A DNA stretch of 64,000 nt from Pseudoalteromonas sp. MMG010 (GCF_018100905.1 NZ_JAGJEG010000009.1:124001-188000); one strand, 5' to 3'. Shown: positions 8,227 to 18,238, counted from the first letter of the stretch. Notes: generated by a model from the sequence alone, not told the origin. A program made the numbers and translations.

Positions 8227-10641
8227 ATGCTTAAACCAAGCTTACTTGCTTTAGCAGTAACAAGTGTGTGCTCTACGGCACTTATGCTACCAACTTTTGC
8301 TGTCGCTCAAGAAGAAACAGCCAAAACAGAAAAGTCACTCGAAATTATTGAAATAACTGCAACACGACGCAGTGGTTCGGTTCAAGATGCACCGCTAAAT
8401 ATTACAGCGCTTGATGCAGACATTATGAAAAACCAAAATGTAAGTGAGTTGGCTGATGTAGCACGTTGGGTGCCTGGTTTAACTATTACAGATCAAGGTG
8501 GCCGCGCAGGCTCACCAATCATTGTTCGTGGTTTAAATACCAATTCATCTGGCCCGTCTTCTGATGGTGGTACTGTTGCTACTTATATTAATGAAATTCC
8601 TGTTTCTATCGATATGCGCCTTGTTGATGTAGACCGCGTTGAAGTATTAATTGGCCCGCAAGGTACATTATATGGCGCAGGCACTTTAGGTGGCGCCATT
8701 CGCTACATTCTAAAAGAGCCAGAACTAGATTTTACGTCGGTTGAAGTATACGGCGATATGTTTCAAACCCAACAAAGTGACTCGATTGGTGGCGAAGGTG
8801 GTTTTATCGTCAATATTCCACTTATTGAAGATGAGTTAGCTGTACGTGCAAGTTTAAATTTATATGAAGACCCAGGCTTTATTGATTATGCATACACCGT
8901 TGAAGAACCCGGCGTATCATTACCCGATCCTGATTGGAGCGACAGTGGGGCAATTGACGATAACTTAAAAAATGTAAAAGATGCCAATGGTGAAAGCACC
9001 CAAACAGGTCGTATTTCAGTACGTTGGAAGCCCAACAATGACTTTGAAGGTACCTTAAATTACTTCTATCAGAAGCAAGAAAGTGAAGGCCGTTCAATTG
9101 TGCATTACAATAGCTTAAACGATGAGAACGGTTTAAGTGATGTTATTGGTAAGTATGAGTCAGCTTATCGCTACGAAGAGCCACGTGAAAAAGAAGACCA
9201 ACTTTTAAGCCTAGAATTAAAAGCCGACTTAGGCTTTGCTGAGCTAGTTTCAGCTACAGGTATTTCACATTTTGAAGCTGATGGTCAGCGTGATCAAACC
9301 GATTTATTAATACGTTTAGATTATGGATACGAAGAGTTTCCGTCATTTTCTGCATTCACTCGTGAAATAGAAGAAGTAGATACCTTTACGCAAGAGCTAA
9401 GATTAGTATCTCAAAGTGACAGTCGTATCAATTGGATTGTCGGTGCGTTTTATAACAAGTACGAATCAGATGCTTCAAGTGAAGAGTTTACACCTGGATT
9501 TGGTGACTGGGCGGTAGATAACTTTGGTGCTGATCAGTCTCGTCCTGATGAATTAGAATACTATTCAGTAGATCGTACAACAATTACCGAATCAGCTATA
9601 TTTGGTGAAGTAGGTTACCAAGTAACTGAAAAGCTTGATATAACAGTTGGTGCACGACTATACCAATACGATGTAGAGTCTGAATCTGCAGTCGATTTTC
9701 CATTGTTTAATACATTGTTTGGCGGCGCAGGACCTGAGGATATCACCCTTGCTTTTGAACAAAACGAAGCAGACGATAACGGTAACTTATTTAAGTTTAA
9801 TGCTAAATACCAATTTACAGACTCAGTAATGGGTTATGCCACTATCAGTGAAGGCTTTAGAATAGGTGGTTCAAATGGCTTAGCACCGTGTCCAGATCCA
9901 TTACCAGCAAACCAAGCCGGTTGTGGTCAACCTGAAGAGATGCTTTACGATGCTGATACCACAACGAACTACGAGCTTGGCTTTAAAAGCACATGGTTAA
10001 GAAGTCGTTTACACTTTAACGCCGCTATCTTTAATGTAGATTGGGATAATGCACAAGTTGCAGGAGCAACAGAAGTAGGACAACTTCCTTATATCTCAAA
10101 TGCGGGCACGGCAAATGCCAAAGGGTTAGAGTTATCAAGTCGTGCGGTATTATCAGACTCGTTTTCAGCTTATGCGACGTATGCTTACACTAAAGCTGAG
10201 CTAACATCAGATGCACCATTCTTATTTAACTCAGATGGCACAGATGGCGCTGTATCAGGCGATAGATTACCAGGCTCTCCCGAGCATCAGTTCTCGTTAG
10301 GGCTAAACTATCAAACGGATGTATTTAACGATAAAACCCTTGATATTAACTACGGTTTAACAGCTCAAAGCGATATTATTTCGACTGTTGGCTTACATGA
10401 TGATGGCGAATCAATTCCAGGCTATAGCTTAAGCAATATATCTGCAAAACTAACTGCTGACGAATGGTCTACAACATTGTATGTTAATAACTTATTTAAC
10501 AAATATGCGGTCACTTCAGTACGCCGCTCAGATGCAGACATTACAACGGCTAACGGCGCAGAAATACAGCGTAACTATGGTCATTACATAAATAAACCTC
10601 TCACTGTCGGTGTTAAATTTAACTATAAATTTGAAATATAA
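8227..10641 (+). CDS. TonB-dependent outer-membrane receptor
   Basis: 804 residues: signal peptide (1-27, ending FAVAQ), a TonB box-like IEITATRR segment near 42-50, a plug domain (about 55-165, with IIVRGLN and VEVLIGPQGTLYG motifs), and a 22-strand barrel to the C-terminus. It imports a ligand across the outer membrane using TonB energy. The plug and barrel style is the FecA/BtuB-like 'pesticin/cobalamin' annotation class common in marine Alteromonadales; the ligand cannot be read. GGGGA upstream of the ATG serves as ribosome site. The TPR-sulfotransferase follows after a terminator hairpin. This receptor lies next to the alginate island but lacks its half-site motif, so an alginate-oligomer role is only possible. 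Confidence 0.9.
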   Translation: MLKPSLLALAVTSVCSTALMLPTFAVAQEETAKTEKSLEIIEITATRRSGSVQDAPLNITALDADIMKNQNVSELADVARWVPGLTITDQGGRAGSPIIVRGLNTNSSGPSSDGGTVATYINEIPVSIDMRLVDVDRVEVLIGPQGTLYGAGTLGGAIRYILKEPELDFTSVEVYGDMFQTQQSDSIGGEGGFIVNIPLIEDELAVRASLNLYEDPGFIDYAYTVEEPGVSLPDPDWSDSGAIDDNLKNVKDANGESTQTGRISVRWKPNNDFEGTLNYFYQKQESEGRSIVHYNSLNDENGLSDVIGKYESAYRYEEPREKEDQLLSLELKADLGFAELVSATGISHFEADGQRDQTDLLIRLDYGYEEFPSFSAFTREIEEVDTFTQELRLVSQSDSRINWIVGAFYNKYESDASSEEFTPGFGDWAVDNFGADQSRPDELEYYSVDRTTITESAIFGEVGYQVTEKLDITVGARLYQYDVESESAVDFPLFNTLFGGAGPEDITLAFEQNEADDNGNLFKFNAKYQFTDSVMGYATISEGFRIGGSNGLAPCPDPLPANQAGCGQPEEMLYDADTTTNYELGFKSTWLRSRLHFNAAIFNVDWDNAQVAGATEVGQLPYISNAGTANAKGLELSSRAVLSDSFSAYATYAYTKAELTSDAPFLFNSDGTDGAVSGDRLPGSPEHQFSLGLNYQTDVFNDKTLDINYGLTAQSDIISTVGLHDDGESIPGYSLSNISAKLTADEWSTTLYVNNLFNKYAVTSVRRSDADITTANGAEIQRNYGHYINKPLTVGVKFNYKFEI

Positions 10642-10660
10642 CGACCGTTATATTTTATTT

Positions 10661-10687
10661 AAAAGGCTCAAATTAATTTGAGCCTTT
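10661..10687 (+). terminator. Terminator after the TonB receptor
   Basis: AAAAGGCTCAAATT pairs with AATTTGAGCCTTTTT directly after the receptor gene. The stem is long and ends in a T run. Its 3' arm overlaps a TTG that could be misread as the start of the next gene. Confidence 0.85.
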
Positions 10688-10734
10688 TTATTATCAGGTT
10701 AAAATACACTCCTAACATAATCATTATAAATAAT

Positions 10735-12315
10735 ATGCAGCCAGATCTTACACAACTCCATCAAAGTGCGATTAAATTTTTAAACCAAGGTAAAATAGAG
10801 CAAGCCCATAGTGCTCTAGTGAACTTAGTGACAAACAAACCTGACTTTGCTGATGGTTACTTTTTACTGGCGATGGTTAATTTACGAGTTGGGCAAATAT
10901 TTAAAGCCATTAAACTCATAGAAAAAGCACTTATGCTTGGCCAAAGTATTGAATACAGTGCACAATTGGCAAAGTGTTATGCCTTAACGGGAGAACTGAC
11001 TAAAGCAAAAAATACCGCCCTTGCTATCAATGTTAAATCTATAAAAAAACCGCTTGATGCGGATACTTTAGGCGTAGCACTCACTCAAGCAGGCCTACAC
11101 AAAGAGGCTCTTAGTTATTTTAATTGTGCTATCACATTGGCTAAATCTATTAATAAACCGCAACCACAGTTTTATTATAACTATGGAGTTAGTGCAAAGT
11201 TTTTAGGCTTATTTGATAACGCACAAGATGCATTTGAAAGTGCAATAACACTTAACCCACTTCATCATCAAAGTCACTTTGCGTTGAGTGATTTAACCAA
11301 AGTAACAAAACATAATAATCATATCCCGCGGTTAAAATACGTATTTGAGCAAGTAACACACCCCGATGAAAAACTTCATATCGGCCATGCCCTCGCAAAA
11401 GAGTATCAAGATATTGGGGAATTTGGGCATGCATTTAACAGCCTACAACAAGGCAAAGCAGCAAAAAAAGCAAGTAAGCCATTTGATCATCACAGTTCAA
11501 CCGAATTATTTGCGCATATTACTCAATTAAGTAATCAAAACACGAACGTAACCGTAGAAGGGAATTTAACAAAAGAACCCATCTTTGTTTTAGGTATGCC
11601 TCGCTCTGGCACCACTCTTATTGAACGTATTTTATCAAGCCATAGCGATGTACAATCGGCCGGAGAACTCCAAGATTTTGGCCTAAGTGTTAAAAAGTTA
11701 AGCCAAACACACACACCTCACGTGCTCGATACACAAACACTCACTAAAGCATATGACATTGATTTTAAAGAACTTGGTACCACATATTTAAATGCAACTC
11801 GGGTAACAACCGGCAGTCATAAACACTTTATTGATAAACTACCGTTTAACTTTTTTTATATCGACTTAATTACTAAAGCACTCCCAAACGCTAAAATAAT
11901 TTGTATGTTACGCGACCCAATGGATACCTGTATTGGTAACTATCGTCAGTTATTTACTATAAATAACCCCTACTATGCCTACTCACTCGATTTACTCGAC
12001 ACGGCTAAATTTTACAATCGTTTTTATAAGCTAATGCAACACTTTAGTGCGATACATACCCATATAAAAATAATGCATTACGAAGAGTTAGTGAACAACC
12101 CAGAGCAAAAAATCAAAGAGCTAGTGAGTTTTTGTGATTTACAGTGGCAACCGCAATGTATTGATTTTCATTTAAATACCGCACCCGTATCAACTGCAAG
12201 TAAAGTACAGGTGCGCCAACCTCTTAATAATAAAGCGATTGGTCGCTGGAAAGCATTTAAACCGTACACCGACGAAGCACATGCTTACTTATGCTCTAAA
12301 GGGGTATATAAATAG
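10735..12315 (+). CDS. TPR-repeat sulfotransferase-family protein
   Basis: 526 residues from the ATG at 10735. The upstream TTG at 10678 lies inside the receptor's terminator and is rejected as start. Tetratricopeptide repeats fill about residues 5-210 (AKCYALTGELTKAK, AQDAFESAITLNP). A sulfotransferase fold follows, with the 5'-phosphosulfate loop GMPRSGTTLIERIL at about 287-300 and a later CMLRDPMDTCIGNYRQ segment matching the 3'-phosphate region. Such proteins transfer sulfate from PAPS, and this architecture is frequent beside TonB receptors in Alteromonadales, for reasons not known. No signal peptide, so probably cytoplasmic. No strong ribosome site is visible; translation may be low or depend on the upstream transcript. 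Confidence 0.85.
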   Translation: MQPDLTQLHQSAIKFLNQGKIEQAHSALVNLVTNKPDFADGYFLLAMVNLRVGQIFKAIKLIEKALMLGQSIEYSAQLAKCYALTGELTKAKNTALAINVKSIKKPLDADTLGVALTQAGLHKEALSYFNCAITLAKSINKPQPQFYYNYGVSAKFLGLFDNAQDAFESAITLNPLHHQSHFALSDLTKVTKHNNHIPRLKYVFEQVTHPDEKLHIGHALAKEYQDIGEFGHAFNSLQQGKAAKKASKPFDHHSSTELFAHITQLSNQNTNVTVEGNLTKEPIFVLGMPRSGTTLIERILSSHSDVQSAGELQDFGLSVKKLSQTHTPHVLDTQTLTKAYDIDFKELGTTYLNATRVTTGSHKHFIDKLPFNFFYIDLITKALPNAKIICMLRDPMDTCIGNYRQLFTINNPYYAYSLDLLDTAKFYNRFYKLMQHFSAIHTHIKIMHYEELVNNPEQKIKELVSFCDLQWQPQCIDFHLNTAPVSTASKVQVRQPLNNKAIGRWKAFKPYTDEAHAYLCSKGVYK

Positions 12316-12379
12316 TACGATAAAATGGTTGGTTTTTAGAAGTAACCGATTAAATATGATCATTCGGTTATAAAATAAG

Positions 12380-12628
12380 CTAGGTAAAACGCACTTCACT
12401 CATATATGTATTTTTAGTATTTACTTTTATTAAGCTAATGTCGGTTAACACTATCAACTCAGTATTATCATCGGGTAAACTTATTTTAAGACACTCAATG
12501 CGCTGTGAGTTTCGTGCTGTATCTAAAGCTATCCCTGTTATACAGCGTCCATTTAATAAATACACCGATACACAAAAGTGCTTCATGCAAAGTAATTCAA
12601 TACTATCGTAAAGCTGACACGTAATCAT
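12380..12628 (-). CDS. rof: Rof-like Rho-binding antiterminator
   Basis: The 82-residue protein begins MITCQLYDSIELLCMKH and continues with an SH3/Sm-like set of strands (VSVYLLNGRCITGIALDT, then a strand pair rich in I, L and V). The C-x2-YD-x2-E-x2-C pattern near the N-terminus and the overall length match Rof (YaeO), which binds Rho and lowers termination. The symbol is given by similarity to the family pattern, not by alignment. It stands alone, convergent with the sulfotransferase gene, with an AGGGG ribosome site before the ATG. Confidence 0.7.
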   Translation of the reverse strand: MITCQLYDSIELLCMKHFCVSVYLLNGRCITGIALDTARNSQRIECLKISLPDDNTELIVLTDISLIKVNTKNTYMSEVRFT

Positions 12629-12813
12629 AAAACCCCTTTATTTATAATTAAACACCTTATTTAATCTACATAGTATCAAAGCATGTAATTGTTAGGTTAA
12701 ATCAACCTTAGAAACCGAAAATTAGTCATTGTGTAAAATATATTTAATGAGCGATAAAACTAAACACCGAGCAACTACGTATTACTAGCATTAACTCACA
12801 AGGGTAAATTTAC

Positions 12814-12990
12814 ATGTTCTCACTATTTAAAAAAGATCCAATTAAGAAATTAGATAAACAATATTTTGCTAAATTAGAGCAAGCAATGCAGGCACAACGA
12901 AAAGGCGATATGAAATTGTTTGCAATGATCACCGCCGAAGCAGAAAAAATTAAAGATAAAATTACCGAGCTACAAAATAAGCAAAGCTAA
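12814..12990 (+). CDS. DUF6435-like small protein
   Basis: A 58-residue reading frame starts MFSLFKKDPIKKLDKQY after an AAGGG ribosome site. It is one amphipathic, highly charged helical hairpin (LEQAMQAQRKGDMK then EAEKIKDKITELQ), ending at TAA 12988-12990. It resembles the short 'Lacal_2735-type' DUF6435 proteins found in many marine bacteria; function unknown. The low glycine content, consistent helix periodicity and good ribosome site support it as real. Confidence 0.75.
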   Translation: MFSLFKKDPIKKLDKQYFAKLEQAMQAQRKGDMKLFAMITAEAEKIKDKITELQNKQS

Positions 12991-13130
12991 TAATGCTGTG
13001 TACTTTTTTACTCCTGCCAATTAAAGCTAAATAAAAGAAATATGTCGGTATTAACCCACCTATATTAGTTTTTAGATCTGATTTATTGCTAGTAATTGTC
13101 AGGTGTAAGCATAATTTGGCTAATGCGAAG

Positions 13131-13748
13131 CTAGGTTGTTGCTAACCAGATACCGACAACCATCATTAAACTGCCAGCAATTCGATTCATCCAAATAATA
13201 TTATTGCCCCGGCTCAAAAAATGCTTTAGCGTTTTTCCGCCGCTGGCATAAACCAACATACATAAAAATTCGCTCAACATGATAACAACCACCAGCATAG
13301 ACAGCTGCGGTGCAACGGCATAATTAATATTGATAAACGGCGGTAGTAGAGAGATCATAAACGCCCACCCTTTTGGATTTGCAATGGCAGTAACAAAGCC
13401 TTGAGATAATAGTGAATACTTGCTTACATTTTTTGAATCTTGGTTTTCAACCGCTAAACTTCCTTTATCACGGTACATATTAATGCCAATATAAATTAAA
13501 TAGGCACCACCCAAATATTTTAAAATAGTAAAAATATCTGGATAATTAAGCATAACACTCGCCACACCTAAAACAGCAGCAAACGCCACGCAAGCAACAC
13601 CACATACTTCACCTAGCATCATCCATAAAGTACGACGCACACCAATACTCATCCCTAATGTCATGGCCAACGTCATACACATGCCGGGTGTGATCGACAC
13701 AATAAAAAAGGTAGGAATAAAAACGGCTAGTGCTGTTACATCTATCAT
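13131..13748 (-). CDS. LysE-family amino-acid exporter
   Basis: 205 residues, six predicted membrane helices. The N-terminal segment contains the family's SITPGMCMTLAMTLGMSIG motif (residues 17-36) and the second repeat has GFVTAIANPKGWAFMISLLPPF. These are hallmark LysE/RhtB translocator sequences for export of amino acids. The length is typical. Single gene, no obvious partner; the degenerate peptidase repeats lie just upstream of its start. Confidence 0.88.
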   Translation of the reverse strand: MIDVTALAVFIPTFFIVSITPGMCMTLAMTLGMSIGVRRTLWMMLGEVCGVACVAFAAVLGVASVMLNYPDIFTILKYLGGAYLIYIGINMYRDKGSLAVENQDSKNVSKYSLLSQGFVTAIANPKGWAFMISLLPPFININYAVAPQLSMLVVVIMLSEFLCMLVYASGGKTLKHFLSRGNNIIWMNRIAGSLMMVVGIWLATT

Positions 13749-13786
13749 TAACTCACTCTTAAATTAAAATTAGCAGTACAGATCCT

Positions 13787-13847
13787 GTAAGCGCAGCATA
13801 CATACGCTCACTTTGCACGGGTAAAGTGCGGTGAGATTAAGCGTGGT
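13787..13847 (-). repeat. Degenerate duplicate C of the S9 peptidase 3' end
   Basis: This about 60-base segment repeats the peptidase stretch containing CATACATACGCTCACTTTGC. It also shares with duplicate B the tail GTGAGATTAAG, which the intact gene does not have. That places C and B on a common branch separate from the intact copy. Confidence 0.75.
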
Positions 13848-13917
13848 CTTCTGCTTTCACAGTCCTGTACTGACGTTATGGTGTCGAGACCACCGCCTCA
13901 GTTTGAGCTGGATTACC

Positions 13918-14107
13918 AGTATTTAATAAATACTTATCTAGCCATTACTCTTGCTCCCAAAGCACATGTAATAAACTCTTACGAGCTCGGTAACCATGCG
14001 CCTCATAAGGTAGCATTACTAATCGTGCTTCTTTACCTAGCCCTTTTAATGCGGCGTACATACGCTCACTTTGCATGGGGAAAGTGCTGTGAGATTAAGA
14101 GTGGGTC
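13918..14107 (-). repeat. Degenerate duplicate B of the S9 peptidase 3' end
   Basis: About 168 bases (13918-14085) align with 14180-14347 inside the functional peptidase gene, with scattered substitutions but long identical runs such as CCCAAAGCACATGTAATAA. The copy encodes the region around the catalytic His but carries no coding start. An 84-residue forward frame across it is an artefact. With duplicate C this fills the 380-base gap between LysE and the peptidase. Confidence 0.85.
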
Positions 14108-14128
14108 TTGTTCCCTCCTTAAAATGCC

Positions 14129-16588
14129 TTAGTTCACAGGGGTTTCTGCCTCTATAACTTTCGTTCCAGCTTGCACTTCATCAGTCAACAAGTACTTATT
14201 TAACCACTGCTCTTGTTCCCAAAGCACATGTAATAAGCTCTTACGAGCTCGGTAACCATGCGCCTCATAAGGTAGCATCACTAATCGTGCTTCTTTACCT
14301 AGCCCTTTTAATGCAGCATACATACGCTCACTTTGCATGGGGAAAGTACCTGAATTAGGGTCTTCTTGACCATGGATCATTAACATCGGTTCGTTAATTT
14401 TCTCGGCATGAAAAAATGGTGACATATTGGCATATACATCTTGCGCTTGCCAAAAATCACGTTCTTCCCCCTGAAACCCGAACGGAGTTAAAGTACGATT
14501 ATAAGCTCCACTTCGAGCAATACCGGTTTTAAATAAATCACTATGAGCCAATAAATTAGCGACCATAAAGGCGCCGTATGAATGCCCTGCAATAGCAATT
14601 TTATTTTTATCAGCAATGCCTTTGTTAACTAACACATCAACCGCCGCTTGTGCACTGGCAACCAATTGTGTTCTAAAGTTATCATTTGGCTGCGCTTCAT
14701 CAATGCCTACAATTGGCATTTTAGGATCGTCAAACACGGCAATCCCTTTAGCTAAGTATGGCATTGGCCCCCAGTAACCAATATACGTAAATTCATAAGG
14801 CGACTCTCGTACCTGAGAGGCAACCGCTTTATCTTTATATTCAAGTGGATAAGCCCACATTAAAACCGGTAAAGGCCCTTGTGTTTTATCATAACCGGGT
14901 GGCAAATAAAGCGTACCCGAAAGCTCAACATCGTCGTTGCGTTTATAACGTAACAACTCTTTTTTAACTCCTTTGAAAGCAGGATAAGGATGCTCAAAGT
15001 TAGTTAACTGAGTAAGGTTGTCATCATCTAAATCTCGTATAAAGAAGTTAGGTTGCTCTGTTTTAGACTCTCGAATAGTAATAAAACGCTCACCATCATC
15101 ATCTAATAAAGCGCGCACACGCTCATAATATGGAGCCTGTGATTGCCATACTCGTTTAGTACTATTTGTTTTAACATCGTAGCGGTCTAAAAATGGGATA
15201 TTCCCCTTTTCAGAAGCACCGTTTCCACGTAAGTAAATATAACGGTCACCAACAATTTTTATTACATTGGCACCTAAATCATTGCGCTCATATATCACAT
15301 CACCAGGGTTGTTATAGGCATCATTATAACTACGCTCAGAAAATAGAATGCGGTTTTTATCGGCATAACGAGGATTAATAATAAAAGTGCGAACTTGCCT
15401 ATCGCTAAAGCGCCAATCAGTTAACATCGCAACTTGATCATTGCCCCACTCTATACCTGCATAACGGCGCTCTACTTTAGCAAATAATTTGGGTTCACGC
15501 TTAAAAGGAGCACGTAAGCTATATAAGTAATCGTGATATGGCACATCGGTTTTCATATCACCGTTATCTTGTGCTTGTGCCCAAATAACTTCAGCCCCTT
15601 TATCTGCTCGCCATTCAAATTTTCGCGCTCCAGTGCGAACACTGTCATAACCTTGTGGGATATTATCGCCAAGGGGTTGTTTAGCTAGTTGCGCTAATAC
15701 ATGTCCACGCATCCCAAGCACTTGCCATGTTGTGGCAAAACGTGAGTACGGTACTTGATAAGAAAAAGGCTCATTAATAGTCGCGACTAATATATTGTTT
15801 GAATCAGGAGAAATCGAGAACGATTTATATAACCCTGCCCGACCAATTTGTTGGGTATTACCATCTAAAGTAATAAAGGCCAGTTGACCTTGCCCATAAA
15901 ACTTAAATTGTGCTTCATCAAATGGACTGGTTAACAAGTTTTGATAAGTCCGTGCAGGTGCTTTTTCACCGGTGCTTTGTTGAATGACTGGAACAACATT
16001 TTGGCTATTATTGATTAGTTTTGGCTTATTTATATTAACCGCTAAATTAGCAATAATCGCGCTACTATCAGGTAACCACTTATAAGGATTTGCACTTAAC
16101 ACCGAGTTTAATGGTGTTGGGCTTAATTGCTGCGCTTGTTTGGTATTTACATTATAAAGCCACAAATTAGCAGACTTTTTTTGCTCAACAACAAACGCTA
16201 AATACTGGCTATCGGGTGAAAAACGCGGTGAACGGATAATCCCATCTGGTAAATTATTTATATTAAACACGGTACCAGTTTCTACGTGTTTTATTTGAAT
16301 TGCACTGTATTTTGCACTTACGCGAGAGCGAGAAAAGTTAACTGGATTTAGCTTAATTCCCGCTAATTTTAATTCACTTTTTGCTAATTCATCTAACGAC
16401 ACAACACGCTTGCGCTCAAAAAGTGCGAGCCATTGCCCATTACTCGACAAAGCGCTTCTAGGTGCTAATTTTGCATCAACTAATGCTGCTAATTCAGCAG
16501 ATGGGGTTTGATAGCCTTGTTCGGCATAACTACTAGGTAACAATATAAAAGTACATAGCAAGGCAATACATAGCCGAAAAGCGTTCAT
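14129..16588 (-). CDS. S9-family (prolyl-oligopeptidase fold) serine peptidase, periplasmic
   Basis: 819 residues. Signal peptide 1-22 (ends SSYAEQ), a seven-bladed beta-propeller (about 40-560) and an alpha/beta-hydrolase domain (about 570-805). The catalytic triad can be placed: Ser670 in GHSYG, Asp743 in GQEDPNSG and His777 in YEAHGYR. The layout resembles the glutamyl-endopeptidase-like branch of S9. Expected role: cleavage of oligopeptides in the periplasm. Downstream of its stop lie two decayed copies of its last ~170 bases, showing repeated local duplication. The start is the ATG before NAFRLCIALL, preceded by an AGGA ribosome site. Confidence 0.9.
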   Translation of the reverse strand: MNAFRLCIALLCTFILLPSSYAEQGYQTPSAELAALVDAKLAPRSALSSNGQWLALFERKRVVSLDELAKSELKLAGIKLNPVNFSRSRVSAKYSAIQIKHVETGTVFNINNLPDGIIRSPRFSPDSQYLAFVVEQKKSANLWLYNVNTKQAQQLSPTPLNSVLSANPYKWLPDSSAIIANLAVNINKPKLINNSQNVVPVIQQSTGEKAPARTYQNLLTSPFDEAQFKFYGQGQLAFITLDGNTQQIGRAGLYKSFSISPDSNNILVATINEPFSYQVPYSRFATTWQVLGMRGHVLAQLAKQPLGDNIPQGYDSVRTGARKFEWRADKGAEVIWAQAQDNGDMKTDVPYHDYLYSLRAPFKREPKLFAKVERRYAGIEWGNDQVAMLTDWRFSDRQVRTFIINPRYADKNRILFSERSYNDAYNNPGDVIYERNDLGANVIKIVGDRYIYLRGNGASEKGNIPFLDRYDVKTNSTKRVWQSQAPYYERVRALLDDDGERFITIRESKTEQPNFFIRDLDDDNLTQLTNFEHPYPAFKGVKKELLRYKRNDDVELSGTLYLPPGYDKTQGPLPVLMWAYPLEYKDKAVASQVRESPYEFTYIGYWGPMPYLAKGIAVFDDPKMPIVGIDEAQPNDNFRTQLVASAQAAVDVLVNKGIADKNKIAIAGHSYGAFMVANLLAHSDLFKTGIARSGAYNRTLTPFGFQGEERDFWQAQDVYANMSPFFHAEKINEPMLMIHGQEDPNSGTFPMQSERMYAALKGLGKEARLVMLPYEAHGYRARKSLLHVLWEQEQWLNKYLLTDEVQAGTKVIEAETPVN

Positions 16589-16894
16589 ATTTTATCCTTT
16601 TTTAATTATGTTTGGTTAACCTGTGTATATAACCATGTTTTACACAAGCGATAAAGTTTTTAGGGTGTATTACCTTATTTTTTAAGCTAAAATATGGCCA
16701 CAATAAAATAGGTTATATATCGTTTTTTAAAACATACAGCCGATTGCAGTTGGGCAGTAATATTGCAAAACATTAATTTAGTTATGATATTAATGAGCAT
16801 ATAATTATTTTATCGGTACACGGTACAACTAACCGACTGGCCACATCTGAAACAACACCGACTAATGTCACCTTACAATCAAAAGAGTTTTATA

Positions 16895-18118
16895 ATGAAA
16901 AAAGTTCTGGTCATTGGCTATGTTTGGCCTGAGCCAAATTCTTCTGCTGCCGGCACACATATGTTGTCGTTGCTCAACGCCTTTAAAGCACAAGATTGGC
17001 AAGTAGAGTTTGCCACACCAGCTCAACGTACTGAGCATATGGTAAACCTTGATGACTATGGCATTACGAGCCAAAGTATTGCGCTAAATTGCGAAACCTT
17101 CGATAGTTATGTGCAAGCATACAACCCCGATATCGTTATGTTTGACCGTTTTATGATGGAAGAGCAATTTGGCTGGCGCGTTGATAAATACTGCCCCAAT
17201 GCAATAAAGATACTCGATACTGAAGACTTACAATGTTTGCGTAATGCGCGCCACGAGGCACATAAAGCAAACCGTAGTTTTAATCACAGCGACTTACATT
17301 CAGATATCGCAAAGCGCGAAATAGCGGCCATACTGCGTTGCGATTTAAGCTTAATTATTTCAAGCTTTGAAATGAACTTACTCAGCGAAGTATTTAACGT
17401 TGATGCTGGTATTTTGCACCACTTACCTTTTATGGTCGATTTAGCAGCTCTACCCAGTTGTACTCACCAGTACGAACAACGCCAACATTTTATGACTATT
17501 GGTAATTTTAGGCATGCTCCAAACTGGGATGCGGTACTTTATTTACAAAAAATTTGGCCATTGATTCGTAAACAATTACCTAAGGCTGAGTTACATATTT
17601 ATGGCTCGTACCCGCCTCCAAAAGCCACGGCGCTTAACAATCCCAAAACCGGTTTTTTAATTAAAGGCTGGGCTGATGACGCTTATACGGTGATGCAAAA
17701 TGCACGTGTGTGTTTAGCTCCACTGCGTTTTGGTGCGGGTATTAAAGGCAAACTTCTCGATGCTATGATCATGCAAACCCCCAGTGTGACAACCGCTATT
17801 GGTAGCGAAGGCATGCACAACTCATTACCATGGCCGGGGGTAATCGCAAACAATGAGCAAGCAATTGCTGATGCCGCTGTTGCACTTTATAACAATAAAG
17901 AGCAATTTAATACGGCACAAAATAACGCAACTCAAATATTAAATTCGCAATACGACAAAGCAAAATTAAGCGCTGCACTGATTGAAAAAATCACCGCCAT
18001 TGACACGAATTTAACCGCGCATAGAGAGTCTAATTTCACAGGACAAATGCTCAAACATCATACGATGCGCAGTACGCAATATATGGCGCAATGGATTGCA
18101 GAAAAAAATAAGAATTAA
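16895..18118 (+). CDS. Glycosyltransferase (GT-B fold, family 4-like)
   Basis: 407 residues from the ATG at 16895, preceded by AAAAGAG at suitable distance; an earlier in-frame ATG at 16865 lacks one. The N-terminal half has a GT-B start (KKVLVIGYVWPEPNSSAAGTH). The C-terminal nucleotide-sugar domain has IGNFRHAPNWD, IYGSYPP, GWADDAY and the donor-binding region LRFGAGIKGKLLDAM. No membrane segment is seen. The sugar and acceptor are unknown. It is isolated from other envelope-polysaccharide genes, which is unusual for this family. A short GC hairpin follows the gene. Confidence 0.82.
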   Translation: MKKVLVIGYVWPEPNSSAAGTHMLSLLNAFKAQDWQVEFATPAQRTEHMVNLDDYGITSQSIALNCETFDSYVQAYNPDIVMFDRFMMEEQFGWRVDKYCPNAIKILDTEDLQCLRNARHEAHKANRSFNHSDLHSDIAKREIAAILRCDLSLIISSFEMNLLSEVFNVDAGILHHLPFMVDLAALPSCTHQYEQRQHFMTIGNFRHAPNWDAVLYLQKIWPLIRKQLPKAELHIYGSYPPPKATALNNPKTGFLIKGWADDAYTVMQNARVCLAPLRFGAGIKGKLLDAMIMQTPSVTTAIGSEGMHNSLPWPGVIANNEQAIADAAVALYNNKEQFNTAQNNATQILNSQYDKAKLSAALIEKITAIDTNLTAHRESNFTGQMLKHHTMRSTQYMAQWIAEKNKN

Positions 18119-18160
18119 ACCGAAAATAATCCTAGACAAGTATGAAATTGTGTTTAAAAT

Positions 18161-18176
18161 CCCGCCACAAAGCGGG
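18161..18176 (+). terminator. Short GC hairpin after the glycosyltransferase
   Basis: CCCGC and GCGGG flank a 6-base loop 40 bases after the stop, followed by TAGTTTAAT. The T run is weak, so this is a likely but imperfect terminator. Confidence 0.5.
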
Positions 18177-18238
18177 TAGTTTAATCTGTATTGCCTACAT
18201 TATTAGTTATTTTATTTTAGACTTGGTTTATAAACGAT

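Noticed and set aside
10678..10734. TTG start for the TPR-sulfotransferase, adding 19 residues
   Set aside because: The TTG sits in the 3' arm of the receptor's terminator, and the added residues are hydrophobic nonsense before the conserved TPR start; ATG 10735 is preferred.
13878..14132. 84-residue forward reading frame
   Set aside because: It lies across the decayed peptidase duplicate on the opposite strand and has no ribosome site or family motif.
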